Of a DNA stretch of 64,000 bases, positions 26,903 to 35,109 are shown in pieces. The number at the start of each line of letters is the position of its first letter. Within the stretch, counting starts at the first letter, position 1. The position numbers and the translations under genes are program-made. The notes beneath the pieces were generated by a model. It did no database searches and was not told where the DNA came from. It worked only from the letters and a program-made list of their open reading frames with translations. The DNA comes from Actinobacillus vicugnae (GTDB taxonomy: Bacteria > Pseudomonadota > Gammaproteobacteria > Enterobacterales > Pasteurellaceae): positions 35,426-99,425 of the forward strand of contig NZ_CABFJY010000049.1 of NCBI RefSeq assembly GCF_901687125.1, written 5' to 3'.

Positions 26903-26935
26903 CTCTCCCTCTTTAGCAAAGAGAGCTTAGGAGAG
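26903..26935. repeat. REP-like nested hairpin
   Basis: CTCTCC/GGAGAG outer arms enclose CTCTTT-AGC-AAAGAG. It looks like a worn copy of a short intergenic repeat; copy number cannot be tested in one window. Confidence 0.35.
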
Positions 26936-26995
26936 ATTTGATTATGATAGTGATTAGATACAAGCGGGTTAAATGCCTCAAATCACAGAAAAATA

Positions 26996-27021
26996 AAAAC
27001 CCTAACCGAAGTTAGGGTTTT
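26996..27021 (-). terminator. Terminator of the nrf operon
   Basis: On the minus strand AAAACCCTAAC-TTCG-GTTAGGGTTTT: an 11-bp stem with a UUCG tetraloop and T-run, 28 bp after the nrfD stop. Confidence 0.9.
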
Positions 27022-27049
27022 GAAAATATCAAACGTATAACACGCTAAA

Positions 27050-28018
27050 CTAGCTTGCGATAGTAAGCTGTCCTGCGTATAGGATAAAGTAACGTAAGCA
27101 CAATACACCGATTAAATCGAAGATTGAAACTAAAATAATAAACTTAACATTATGTTTCAAACTATGACTACCGAAGATATTTGCCACTAATGGAATCAGG
27201 ATACCGATAAACAATACTCCAATCCAGAAGATAGCGCCCCAGAAGCCTGATAACGCATTGTGTAACGCTAATTGTTTATCTGCTCCCCCGAAATGTAAGC
27301 CCACAAAGAATGCCACTAATAAACCTAATTCTGTCACCATAATTGGTACTTCGAATTTATGAATAAAGTGAACCTCTTTACTTTCCCCTGATAATTTACC
27401 TGCTAGCAAAATCACTAAGAACGTTGCTGCAATACCAGATGATGTACCTGATGCTAAGAATAGCGCAGGCAATACTGGATTATTTAACATTGGGTAGCTG
27501 ATTAACGCTGAAAGCAAGAAGCCTGTATAAGCGCCAAGCACCGCGGCGAAAACGAATAAGATAAATTCAACCGCTTTTAAGCCTTTGCTTTCAACAATAT
27601 CAATCCAACCTAATACAAATTTAAATGCGGGTAAGTAGCGGTGTACTAATTCGGCAATCCAATCTTTGAACATAATGGCGATCCAGATGACCAATACAGC
27701 CATATATAACTGGAACAGCATTACCCCCATCGACATCACTGAAGTGAAGTTATAGTTAAACATTAACTTCCAGAATGTCCACGGTTTGGTCAAGTGGAAA
27801 ATTAGTAAAGTTAAACCGATTAAGGTTGGGATTGTGCCTAAAATAGCGGCGCTGCGGATCACCCAGTTTTCGCTATTTTTTGCGATTTTATGACCGCTAT
27901 TGCGGTAAGCAATCGCTAACTGTACTGCACCTGATGAAATACCTAATAAGAAAAGGTAAATCGCAATGGTGCTATCCCACACTAAATTTGGGGTTTGGAA
28001 TGGAATATAGTCGTTCAT
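27050..28018 (-). CDS. nrfD: Nitrite reductase complex membrane quinol dehydrogenase subunit
   Basis: Polytopic inner-membrane protein (322 residues, about eight hydrophobic segments) that oxidises menaquinol and passes electrons to NrfC, then NrfB and NrfA. The N-terminal 'VWDSTIAIYLFLLGISSG' stretch is typical of the NrfD/PsrC family. Its start overlaps the nrfC stop by one base (TAATG), so translation is coupled. Last gene of nrfABCD. The heme-lyase genes nrfEFG found after nrfD in E. coli are not present here; cytochrome maturation must rely on genes outside the window. Confidence 0.95.
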   Translation of the reverse strand: MNDYIPFQTPNLVWDSTIAIYLFLLGISSGAVQLAIAYRNSGHKIAKNSENWVIRSAAILGTIPTLIGLTLLIFHLTKPWTFWKLMFNYNFTSVMSMGVMLFQLYMAVLVIWIAIMFKDWIAELVHRYLPAFKFVLGWIDIVESKGLKAVEFILFVFAAVLGAYTGFLLSALISYPMLNNPVLPALFLASGTSSGIAATFLVILLAGKLSGESKEVHFIHKFEVPIMVTELGLLVAFFVGLHFGGADKQLALHNALSGFWGAIFWIGVLFIGILIPLVANIFGSHSLKHNVKFIILVSIFDLIGVLCLRYFILYAGQLTIAS

Positions 28019-28695
28019 TATCTATGCTCCCCCTTGCCAAATGGAATGTGGTATAAGTTCGGCTCTGTACCTAAAGCCACTTTAGTACGATACACAGGAT
28101 TTTCACGTACTTTTTTGTACACTTCACTGCTGTGATCATTCATATCACCAAAGGTTAATGCTTTAGTTGGGCAAGCTTCTACACAAGCGGGCTGTTTACC
28201 TTCCGCAAGATTGGTATCTCGGCAGAAGTTACATTTGTCCGCTGATTTTTTCTCTGGGTGAATAAAACGTACACGGTATGGGCAAACTGCAATACAGTAT
28301 TGGCAACCAACACATAAGTCTGAATGCACATCAACAATGCCTGTTTCTGGATCAACAAATGAAGCACCTGTTGGACAAACCGCTACACAAGGTGCATTGG
28401 TACAGTGTTGGCAAGATTGACGGAAGAATTCATACTCTACATTTGGGAATTCACCATATGGTTCGCTACGGATAATTTCTAAACGAGAAACGCCTTCAGG
28501 TACTTTATTTGTTGTACGGCATGCGTCCATACAAGCAGTACAACCGATACAAGCAGTTTCATCGTGCACCATCGCATAGCGAATTTTTTTCTCTTCTTTC
28601 TCAGTAGCAAGAGTTACTGAGGTAGCAAGCCCTGTGCTTGCTACGACAGCGATAGCACCTGCCCCTGAGACGAAGTCTCTACGGGTGCAAGTCAT
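28018..28695 (-). CDS. nrfC: Nitrite reductase iron-sulfur subunit
   Basis: 225-residue periplasmic ferredoxin-like protein carrying electrons from NrfD to NrfB. The twin-arginine signal TRRDFVSGAG is at residues 4-13, so it is exported folded by Tat. Sixteen Cys in four groups ('CIGCTACMDAC', 'CQHCTNAPCVAVCP', 'CVGCQYCIAVCP', 'CNFC...CVEACP') bind four [4Fe-4S] clusters. It overlaps nrfB and nrfD by single bases (TAATG at both ends), indicating tight translational coupling. Confidence 0.96.
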   Translation of the reverse strand: MTCTRRDFVSGAGAIAVVASTGLATSVTLATEKEEKKIRYAMVHDETACIGCTACMDACRTTNKVPEGVSRLEIIRSEPYGEFPNVEYEFFRQSCQHCTNAPCVAVCPTGASFVDPETGIVDVHSDLCVGCQYCIAVCPYRVRFIHPEKKSADKCNFCRDTNLAEGKQPACVEACPTKALTFGDMNDHSSEVYKKVRENPVYRTKVALGTEPNLYHIPFGKGEHR

Positions 28696-29351
28696 TATTT
28701 AGTTTCCTTTGCTTTGAGTGAGTCCATTTCAGGGGTTTTAAATTCGCCTGCATGGATTTTTGTATGACAATCTGTACAAAGTTTAATACGTTGTTTCTCA
28801 GGAATGTCTTTCATCGGTTCTTTTTCTGGGTGAAGTTCATGACAGTTGGTACATGAAATTTTTGTTGCATGGGTATCATGCGCCCAGAATTTCTCACGTA
28901 ATTTTTCTGCGGTGTGGCAAGCTACACACACTTGGTTTTGTTCATTTACAGAACGCTCAAGTGAAGGATTGCTTGCTTTGCCGTGCGGGTTAAAACGCAT
29001 TACGTCTTTCACACCTTTACGGTGATGCTCAGAAATATTACCGTGACAGCTTACACAAGTAATTTGTTCGCCTGTATTTGGGCTTTTCACATCTTTTTGG
29101 AAGTGTTTACCCGCATGGTGAAACGGTTTACCTGTTGCGTTTGCTGATTCGTGACATTGCACACAATATTTATTTGGATCACGACGAGCATCTTCTGCAA
29201 TAGCTGCATCATCTGCTTGTGCTTTAGTCCAAATTGGCTTAGGCTGTTGTGGCATTTCCGCTTGGGAAGCGGTTGCAATTGCAAAAAAACTTGCAAAAAC
29301 GACCGCTTGGAGGGCGATTGCTCGCCCTGCTTTTGAGATAATGTTTTTCAT
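28695..29351 (-). CDS. nrfB: Pentaheme cytochrome c, electron donor to NrfA
   Basis: 218 residues with a Sec signal peptide (about 1-31, ending SQA). Five CxxCH heme sites are visible: CVQCH, CVSCH, CVACH, CTNCH and CTDCH. The protein shuttles electrons from NrfC to the catalytic NrfA in the periplasm. The gene follows nrfA by about 20 bp. The lysine/histidine-rich linkers between heme sites match the small NrfB fold. Confidence 0.95.
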   Translation of the reverse strand: MKNIISKAGRAIALQAVVFASFFAIATASQAEMPQQPKPIWTKAQADDAAIAEDARRDPNKYCVQCHESANATGKPFHHAGKHFQKDVKSPNTGEQITCVSCHGNISEHHRKGVKDVMRFNPHGKASNPSLERSVNEQNQVCVACHTAEKLREKFWAHDTHATKISCTNCHELHPEKEPMKDIPEKQRIKLCTDCHTKIHAGEFKTPEMDSLKAKETK

Positions 29352-29371
29352 AATTTCACCTCAAGCTTCTA

Positions 29372-30877
29372 TTATTTCGCTTCTGCTTTTGGTGCTACAA
29401 CTGCTTTTGGTTCTTCTACCGCGGGTAATAAACCTTTTTTACGAGCTTCCGCATCCCATTGTGGAACAACGGTACGTAAGAATTCATCTTTTGCAGCTTG
29501 ATCTTTAGGAATATCTAAACCAATTGCTTTTTGTGCTTTTTCTTTTGTCGAGATATCAGGGATTGCGATTGGAGTTGCAACGCCATGTTTCGTTAATACC
29601 ACGCCTAATTTCGCACGAGCGTCTGCAGCACGGTCGATACCAGTTGCAATAGTACGTAACATCACATCTGGTGCATGGAAGTGGTTACCATGGCCTGCTG
29701 CAGAGTAGTCCCAACGCCATTGAGCGTGACGAATTGCAGTTAAGATGTCTTTCATTTCTTCTTGCGTTGCACCAGCGTCCCAAGCTGCTTTCGCTTCAAA
29801 GTGAGCTTTCACTAATTGGTCTTCTAAGCGAATCATAGCTTCTTTCACTTCGTGTTTATACTCTTTCACACGTTTTTGTAAGGTTTCTTTACTTTGTTCG
29901 TGGCAAGTTTTACAAGTTGCCTCAAAGTTATCAAATGGGTTACCAATTTTGTGTTCAGTATAAACTTTGCCATCTTTATCTTTTACTTTTGGCATATGGC
30001 AGTCGATACAAGTTACGCCGTTTTTACCATGTGTACCTTGTGACCAAACCTCAAAGTCTGGGTGTTGAGTTTTCAACATTGGGGCTTTAGATAACGCATG
30101 TGTCCAGTCTGCAAATTGGATCTCATCATAGTATTTTTCGATGCTATCCACATCAACGCCTTTATCCCATGGGAAAGTTACGTCAGTTTTGCCTTTGAAG
30201 TAGTATTCAACGTGACAGTTTGCACATACTGCTGCACGCTGACCATGTTTATCTAACTCTTCAAATTTCCAACCTACTGTTTCTAATGCACGTAATACAT
30301 GTGGGCGAGCAATACGTAATGCAGGTTTGCCTTCCTCAAAATCTTTAGATTTTGTGTCGTGACAGTCTGCACAACCAATTGAGTTTACAATTTCCGCACC
30401 GTATTTTGCCCATTTAGGATCAAAATAACCACGTTCGCCTTTTTCTTCAATTAAACGTGCAACATCAGGACCTTTACATGTCCAGCAAGCCATTGGTTGA
30501 GGACCGTCATTCTCATCTTTTGGGGCACCTGTACGTAAGATTTCACGAACATCCGTGATCGCATAATAATGACCACGTGGCTTGTTATAGTCTTTAGAAA
30601 ACGCATAACCAGCCCATAACACAACATAACGAGGGTCTGCTTCTAACGCACTACCACGATCGGTTGATTCAGAAGTGGCTTTCCATGAGTTATATTGAAG
30701 TGGGTATTTTTCAGCAAATTTATGGTTTGCTGATTCCACCTCTACGCCTAATTTTTCATGTTTTAAAGCTTTATCAGTTAAAGACGGTGATTTTGCTTCT
30801 TCCGCCCATGCTGACGATGATAAACACCCCAACATCGCAATGGTTGCCATTGCTAATTTTTTAGTTAAACGTTTCAC
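29372..30877 (-). CDS. nrfA: Cytochrome c nitrite reductase, catalytic subunit
   Basis: Periplasmic six-electron reduction of nitrite to ammonia. I start it at the GTG at 30877 (501 residues): GGGGGA sits six bases upstream and the signal peptide then begins [10 protein letters not shown] and ends SAWA. A longer open frame back to 30946 would give an implausible N-terminus. The active-site heme motif CWTCK (131-135, Lys as axial ligand) is followed by four CxxCH sites (CADCH, CANCH, CIDCH, CKTCH). The C-terminal tail is Ala/Pro/Lys-rich and longer than in E. coli. First gene of nrfABCD. Confidence 0.96.
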   Translation of the reverse strand: MKRLTKKLAMATIAMLGCLSSSAWAEEAKSPSLTDKALKHEKLGVEVESANHKFAEKYPLQYNSWKATSESTDRGSALEADPRYVVLWAGYAFSKDYNKPRGHYYAITDVREILRTGAPKDENDGPQPMACWTCKGPDVARLIEEKGERGYFDPKWAKYGAEIVNSIGCADCHDTKSKDFEEGKPALRIARPHVLRALETVGWKFEELDKHGQRAAVCANCHVEYYFKGKTDVTFPWDKGVDVDSIEKYYDEIQFADWTHALSKAPMLKTQHPDFEVWSQGTHGKNGVTCIDCHMPKVKDKDGKVYTEHKIGNPFDNFEATCKTCHEQSKETLQKRVKEYKHEVKEAMIRLEDQLVKAHFEAKAAWDAGATQEEMKDILTAIRHAQWRWDYSAAGHGNHFHAPDVMLRTIATGIDRAADARAKLGVVLTKHGVATPIAIPDISTKEKAQKAIGLDIPKDQAAKDEFLRTVVPQWDAEARKKGLLPAVEEPKAVVAPKAEAK

Positions 30878-31197
30878 GTTGTGTCCCCCACATATTTTAT
30901 TGATAAAAATGAGAATATTTCTTATTAAAAACAATAAGATAAACATTAGTTTATACGTGCGAGAATAAATGAAAGCGAAAGTTTTTTTCTAGGCAAATCT
31001 TAACTTTTATTGAAGTAAATCAACAAAAAAACCACAAATACCTCGTAATGGTTACATAAAAATGATTGTACCTCTTTGGTGTGTAAAATTGGGTAGACAT
31101 CACATTACTCAGATCTCACTTAATTGACTTTCTGATTTTTGTTATTAATATGCTTAATACCCGACTAAAACAATCAGTTTTATTTAAGGAGCTATTT
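30878..31197. other. Divergent nrfA / ldhA control region
   Basis: 320 bp between the two starts, no gene. It contains an FNR-like box, two A+T-rich stretches with possible -10 boxes for nrfA (TATAAA, minus strand, 30955-30950) and one NarL/NarP-like heptamer TACCTCT (31069-31075). This suits anaerobic and nitrate/nitrite control. Confidence 0.5.
31010..31023. promoter_or_regulatory. Putative FNR site
   Basis: TTGAAGTAAATCAA matches the FNR consensus TTGAT-N4-ATCAA with one mismatch. It is about 140 bp from nrfA and 175 bp from ldhA, so it may act on either; nrf genes are FNR-activated in relatives. Confidence 0.55.
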
Positions 31198-32193
31198 ATG
31201 AAAATTGCCGTTTACAGCACAAAAAATTACGACCGAAAATATCTCGAATTAGCTAATCAGCAGTATGGTTTTCAACTAGAGTTTTTTGATTTTATGTTAA
31301 GCGAACGCACCGCAAAAATGGCAGAAGGTTGCCAAGCGGTTTGTATTTTTGTAAATGATGATGCAAGTAAGACAGTATTGTGTGAGCTGGCAAAAGTTGG
31401 TGTAAAAGTAGTGGCGCTACGTTGCGCAGGTTTCAACAATGTTGATTTAACCGCAGCACAAGAATTAGGGTTGCAAGTTGTACGTGTTCCTGCTTATTCA
31501 CCCGAAGCGGTGGCTGAACACGCCGTAGCGATGATGTTAAGCCTAAACCGCCGTATCCATCGTGCTTATCAACGTACTCGGGATGCAAATTTCTCATTAG
31601 AAGGCTTAATTGGTTTTAATATGTATGGTAAGACCGTCGGTATCATTGGTACTGGCAAGATTGGGCTAGCAACAATGCGAATCCTCAAAGGCTTTGGAAT
31701 GGAACTCTTAGCCTTTGATCCTTTTAAAAATCCTGCAGCTGAAGAAATCGGTGCGAAGTATGTTGAACTAGACGAACTATATGCTAAATCGCATATTATT
31801 AGTTTGCACTGCCCTGCTACACCTGAAAATTACTATTTATTAAATAAACAAGCCTTTGCCAAAATGCGTGATGGCGTGATGATCATCAATACTAGTCGTG
31901 GTGCATTAATTGATTCATCTGCCGCAATCGAAGCGTTAAAACAGCAACGAATTGGTGCTTTAGGTATGGATGTGTATGAAAATGAGCGTGATTTATTCTT
32001 TGAGGATAAATCAAATGACGTAATTTTAGATGATGTTTTCCGCCGTCTATCTTCTTGTCATAACGTGTTATTTACAGGGCATCAAGCCTTTTTAACCGCA
32101 GAAGCTTTAACCAATATATCAGAAGTTACCCTAAGCAATATTCAGCAAATCGCTCAGAATGAATATTGTGCCAATAGTGTGTTAGCTTCTTAG
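31198..32193 (+). CDS. ldhA: D-lactate dehydrogenase (fermentative)
   Basis: NADH-dependent reduction of pyruvate to D-lactate; cytosolic. 331 residues from the ATG at 31198, which has AAGGAG upstream (an earlier in-frame ATG at 31150 lacks one). NAD-binding GTGKIG at 151-156; catalytic Arg234, Glu263 and His295 correspond one-for-one with E. coli LdhA 235, 264 and 296. Divergent from nrfA, so the two anaerobic functions share a control region. A paired-uptake-sequence terminator follows. Confidence 0.95.
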   Translation: MKIAVYSTKNYDRKYLELANQQYGFQLEFFDFMLSERTAKMAEGCQAVCIFVNDDASKTVLCELAKVGVKVVALRCAGFNNVDLTAAQELGLQVVRVPAYSPEAVAEHAVAMMLSLNRRIHRAYQRTRDANFSLEGLIGFNMYGKTVGIIGTGKIGLATMRILKGFGMELLAFDPFKNPAAEEIGAKYVELDELYAKSHIISLHCPATPENYYLLNKQAFAKMRDGVMIINTSRGALIDSSAAIEALKQQRIGALGMDVYENERDLFFEDKSNDVILDDVFRRLSSCHNVLFTGHQAFLTAEALTNISEVTLSNIQQIAQNEYCANSVLAS

Positions 32194-32198
32194 CCCCA

Positions 32199-32259
32199 AC
32201 AAGCGGTCAATTTTAACTGCTTTTTTGCAAATTTTACGCCAAATTTGGCCGCTTGTTTT
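32199..32259 (+). terminator. Uptake-sequence-pair terminator after ldhA
   Basis: ACAAGCGGTCAA opposed by TTTGGCCGCTTGT, with an inner T-rich loop, ending in TTTTA. Confidence 0.65.
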
Positions 32260-32338
32260 ATATATCACTTCAAATTTCTATTCTCTTCTTTTATTTCTAT
32301 TATTTTTAGTGCTTACGGGTTTAAAAATACTTGAATCT

Positions 32339-32368
32339 ATGTTATCAATAATGCTTTTAATTTTATAA
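32339..32368 (+). CDS. Possible branched-chain leader peptide before ilvG
   Basis: A nine-codon frame reads MLSIMLLIL, seven of nine residues being Leu, Ile or Met and five or six regulatory for this pathway. It lies 48 bp before ilvG. No clear ribosome site precedes it and no terminator hairpin follows, so classical attenuation is not evident. The composition could be chance in AT-rich DNA. Confidence 0.25.
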   Translation: MLSIMLLIL

Positions 32369-32375
32369 ATTAAAT

Positions 32376-32419
32376 TAAATAACAATAAGTATCACAATAA
32401 ATTAGGACACAACAAAATG
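32376..32419 (+). promoter_or_regulatory. ilvG leader sharing two sequence blocks with ilvE
   Basis: TAAATAACAATAAG (32376-32389) and AGGACACAACAAAATG (32404-32419, including the start codon) both recur before ilvE at 53983-54010. There the two blocks abut and overlap by AG. Includes the AGGA ribosome site. Confidence 0.6.
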
Positions 32420-34069
32420 AACGGTGCAAATTTAGTCATTGAAAGTCTAAAAGCACAAGGTGTAACCACACTATTTGGTTACCCAGGTGGTGCAATTATG
32501 CCTACTTATGATGCGCTTTATGACTCAGGTTTAGATCATTTATTAGTACGCAATGAGCAAGGTGCGGCAATGGCTGCAATTGGTTATGCACGAGCAACGG
32601 GAAAAGTGGGGGTTTGTATTGCAACTTCAGGCCCTGGTGCAACCAACCTAATTACAGGCTTAGGTGATGCCGCGTTAGACTCTATTCCTGTTGTAGCAAT
32701 TACTGGTCAAGTGGCAGCACATTTAATTGGTACCGATGCCTTCCAAGAAGCAGATGTTTTAGGGCTTTCGCTCGCTTGTACTAAACACAGTTTTATCGTT
32801 CAAAATGTAGAAGAATTGCCTGAAATTATCGCACGTGCCTTCCAAATTGCACAAAGCGGTCGCCCAGGCCCCGTTTTAGTGGATATTCCTCGTGATGTGC
32901 AATTAGCACCAACTTCCGCAAAACCTGTTGTTTATGCTAAACATGAACCAACCGCCCAAGATCCCACCAAACTTGCTGAAGCTAACGCACTGATTGCGCA
33001 AGCAAAACGCCCTGTTTTATATGTTGGTGGTGGTGTAGGTATGGCTGGCGGTGTGCAAGCGGTCAGAAATTTCTTAAAAATTACCAATATGCCATCGGTT
33101 TCAACCTTAAAAGGGTTAGGCACAATTGAAGCTGATGCGCCACTTTATATGGGGATGATTGGTATGCATGGCACTAAAGCTGCAAACTATACTGTGCAAG
33201 AATGTGATTTACTGATTGCTTGTGGGGCACGTTTTGATGACCGTGTAACAGGCAAATTAGATACTTTTGCGCCACATGCCAAAGTGATTCATATTGATAT
33301 TGATAGCGCAGAAATCAACAAATTACGTAAAGCACAAGTCGCTCTCAAAGGTGATTTGATTGAAGCAGTAAATGCGCTTGCTCAGCCGTTAGCGATTGAG
33401 GCTTGGCGTGAAGATGTGAAACGCTTAAAAACCGATTTAGGTTTTAAATATGTTGATAACGCAGGCGAAGGCGATATTAATGCCAAAGCGTTATTAAATA
33501 CGCTTTCACAACGCAAGCCCAAAAATGCGATTATCACAACCGATGTTGGTCAGCACCAAATGTGGTCGGCACAACATTTACAGCATTTTGCACCAGAAAA
33601 CTTTATTACCTCAGCAGGCTTTGGCTCAATGGGTTTTGGTCTGCCCGCTGCAGTTGGTGCGGTGAAAGCACGTCCGAATGATCCTGTGATTTTAGTGACA
33701 GGCGATGGCTCAATTATGATGAATATTCAAGAGCTCGGCTCAATTAAACGAGGTAATCTGCCGATCAAAATTTTACTACTTGATAATCAGCGCTTAGGTA
33801 TGGTGCGCCAATGGCAATCATTGTTCTTCCACGGTCGTCATAGTAATACCATTTTAGATGATAACCCTGATTTTGTGCTACTCGCATCTGCCTTCGGCAT
33901 TGCGGGGGAGCGTATTGAGAAAGCCTGCGAAGTTTCAGATGCACTAGATCGTATGTTAAATGCAAAAGGTGCTTACTTATTGCACGTCTGCATTCCAGAA
34001 GAAGACAATGTGTGGCCGTTAGTACCGCCTGGTGCGTGTAATGCGGATATGCTAGATGATGAAGTTTAA
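32417..34069 (+). CDS. ilvG: Acetolactate synthase II large subunit
   Basis: ThDP enzyme that condenses pyruvate to acetolactate (valine, leucine) or with 2-ketobutyrate (isoleucine). 550 residues, intact (E. coli K-12 ilvG is frameshifted). Catalytic Glu47 sits in VRNEQGA; the ThDP/Mg motif [13 protein letters not shown] appears near residue 436, with the FAD domain in the middle. Pairing with a 72-residue small subunit 17 bp downstream makes it isozyme II (IlvGM) and not IlvI. Upstream leader shared with ilvE. Confidence 0.93.
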   Translation: MNGANLVIESLKAQGVTTLFGYPGGAIMPTYDALYDSGLDHLLVRNEQGAAMAAIGYARATGKVGVCIATSGPGATNLITGLGDAALDSIPVVAITGQVAAHLIGTDAFQEADVLGLSLACTKHSFIVQNVEELPEIIARAFQIAQSGRPGPVLVDIPRDVQLAPTSAKPVVYAKHEPTAQDPTKLAEANALIAQAKRPVLYVGGGVGMAGGVQAVRNFLKITNMPSVSTLKGLGTIEADAPLYMGMIGMHGTKAANYTVQECDLLIACGARFDDRVTGKLDTFAPHAKVIHIDIDSAEINKLRKAQVALKGDLIEAVNALAQPLAIEAWREDVKRLKTDLGFKYVDNAGEGDINAKALLNTLSQRKPKNAIITTDVGQHQMWSAQHLQHFAPENFITSAGFGSMGFGLPAAVGAVKARPNDPVILVTGDGSIMMNIQELGSIKRGNLPIKILLLDNQRLGMVRQWQSLFFHGRHSNTILDDNPDFVLLASAFGIAGERIEKACEVSDALDRMLNAKGAYLLHVCIPEEDNVWPLVPPGACNADMLDDEV

Positions 34070-34086
34070 TCGGTTAGGAGAACAGC

Positions 34087-34305
34087 ATGCAACGTTACGA
34101 TTTAACAATCCAAGCAAACAAACGCCCTGAAACGCTTGAACGTATTTTACGAGTGATCCGCCACCGTGGATTTGAAGTGCTTAATCTACAAGCGGTTAAT
34201 TCTGGCGAAGAAATCGCAATTCAATTAACGCTTCAAAGCCAAAGGGATATCTCGTTACTTACTGCGCAACTTGAAAAATTATTTGACGTGTTGGCGTTAA
34301 GCTAA
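34087..34305 (+). CDS. ilvM: Acetolactate synthase II small subunit
   Basis: 72-residue ACT-domain regulatory subunit that stabilises IlvG and sets its feedback sensitivity. The sequence starts 'MQRYDLTIQANKRPETLERI' and keeps the ACT pattern 'RVIRHRGFEVLNLQAV'. Its length is close to E. coli IlvM (87) but shorter at the C-terminus. TTAGGAGA precedes the ATG. Co-transcribed with ilvG. Confidence 0.9.
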   Translation: MQRYDLTIQANKRPETLERILRVIRHRGFEVLNLQAVNSGEEIAIQLTLQSQRDISLLTAQLEKLFDVLALS

Positions 34306-34418
34306 ACAATCAAAGATAGCGTCAAAGCTAAATACTGTATAAAATAACCTTCTATTTGCCAGAGCAATTTTGTTTTGGCTTATTTAACCAACCATTTATT
34401 GATCAATAAGGAAATAAA

Positions 34419-34952
34419 ATGGCAGATTTTAACCAAATCTTAACTCCAGGTGATGTTGATGCAGGTATCATCAACGTTGTAAACGAAATTCCAGAAGGCA
34501 GCTGCCACAAAATTGAATGGAACCGTAAATTAGGTGCATTCCAATTAGACCGTGTTGAGCCAGCAATCTTCGCAAAACCAACTAACTACGGTTTCATTCC
34601 ACAAACCTTAGACGAAGATGGCGATGAATTAGATGTGTTATTAATTACTCGTCAGCCATTAGCAACAGGCGTATTCTTAGAAGCGAAAGTAATCGGTGTG
34701 ATGAAATTCGTTGATGACGGCGAAGTAGATGACAAAATCGTTTGTGTACCAGCAGATGATCGTGATTCAGGTAACGCTTATAACTCATTAGCAGATTTAC
34801 CAGCACAATTAATCAAACAAATTGAATTCCACTTCAATAACTACAAAGCACTGAAAAAACCAGGCTCAACCGTTGTTCAACACTGGGGTGATGTCGAAGA
34901 AGCGAAAGAAGTTATTCGTGAATCAATTAAACGTTGGGATGAGCAAAAATAA
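34419..34952 (+). CDS. ppa: Inorganic pyrophosphatase
   Basis: Cytosolic family I pyrophosphatase, 177 residues (E. coli 176). The signature DEDGDELDVL carrying the Mg2+-binding aspartates is near residues 66-75, with the remaining active-site Asp in 'VPADDRDS'. An AAGGAAAT site precedes the ATG and a strong terminator follows; the gap of about 110 bp after ilvM leaves room for its own promoter. A housekeeping gene placed inside the ilv cluster. Confidence 0.96.
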   Translation: MADFNQILTPGDVDAGIINVVNEIPEGSCHKIEWNRKLGAFQLDRVEPAIFAKPTNYGFIPQTLDEDGDELDVLLITRQPLATGVFLEAKVIGVMKFVDDGEVDDKIVCVPADDRDSGNAYNSLADLPAQLIKQIEFHFNNYKALKKPGSTVVQHWGDVEEAKEVIRESIKRWDEQK

Positions 34953-34967
34953 TTCTCCCACCTAATA

Positions 34968-34998
34968 AAAAAGGCAATTCACTCGAATTGCCTTTTTT
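34968..34998 (+). terminator. Terminator after ppa
   Basis: AAAAGGCAATTC-ACTC-GAATTGCCTTTT, a 12-bp stem followed by T-run. Confidence 0.92.
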
Positions 34999-35109
34999 AA
35001 TATTGCAAAAATAGCCAAAAATTTAACCGCTTGTTTTAAAGCGGTATGCTAATATATTAAAGTTTATTTATCTATTACAAACACAACTGAAAAAATACTT
35101 GGAGAGATT

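Larger units (their letters stand above)
26055..27049. other. 1-kb AT-rich non-coding region upstream of the adhesin
   Basis: No convincing gene on either strand. It contains the adhesin 5' region, a 22-bp palindrome, a degenerate repeat hairpin (26903-26935), two uptake-like cores (26764 and 26961) and the nrf terminator. The length is unusual for this otherwise compact window and leaves room for regulation of the adhesin or a small RNA. Confidence 0.6.

Noticed and set aside
32417..34069. Broken ilvG as in E. coli K-12
   Set aside because: The frame is continuous over 550 codons with all ThDP motifs.
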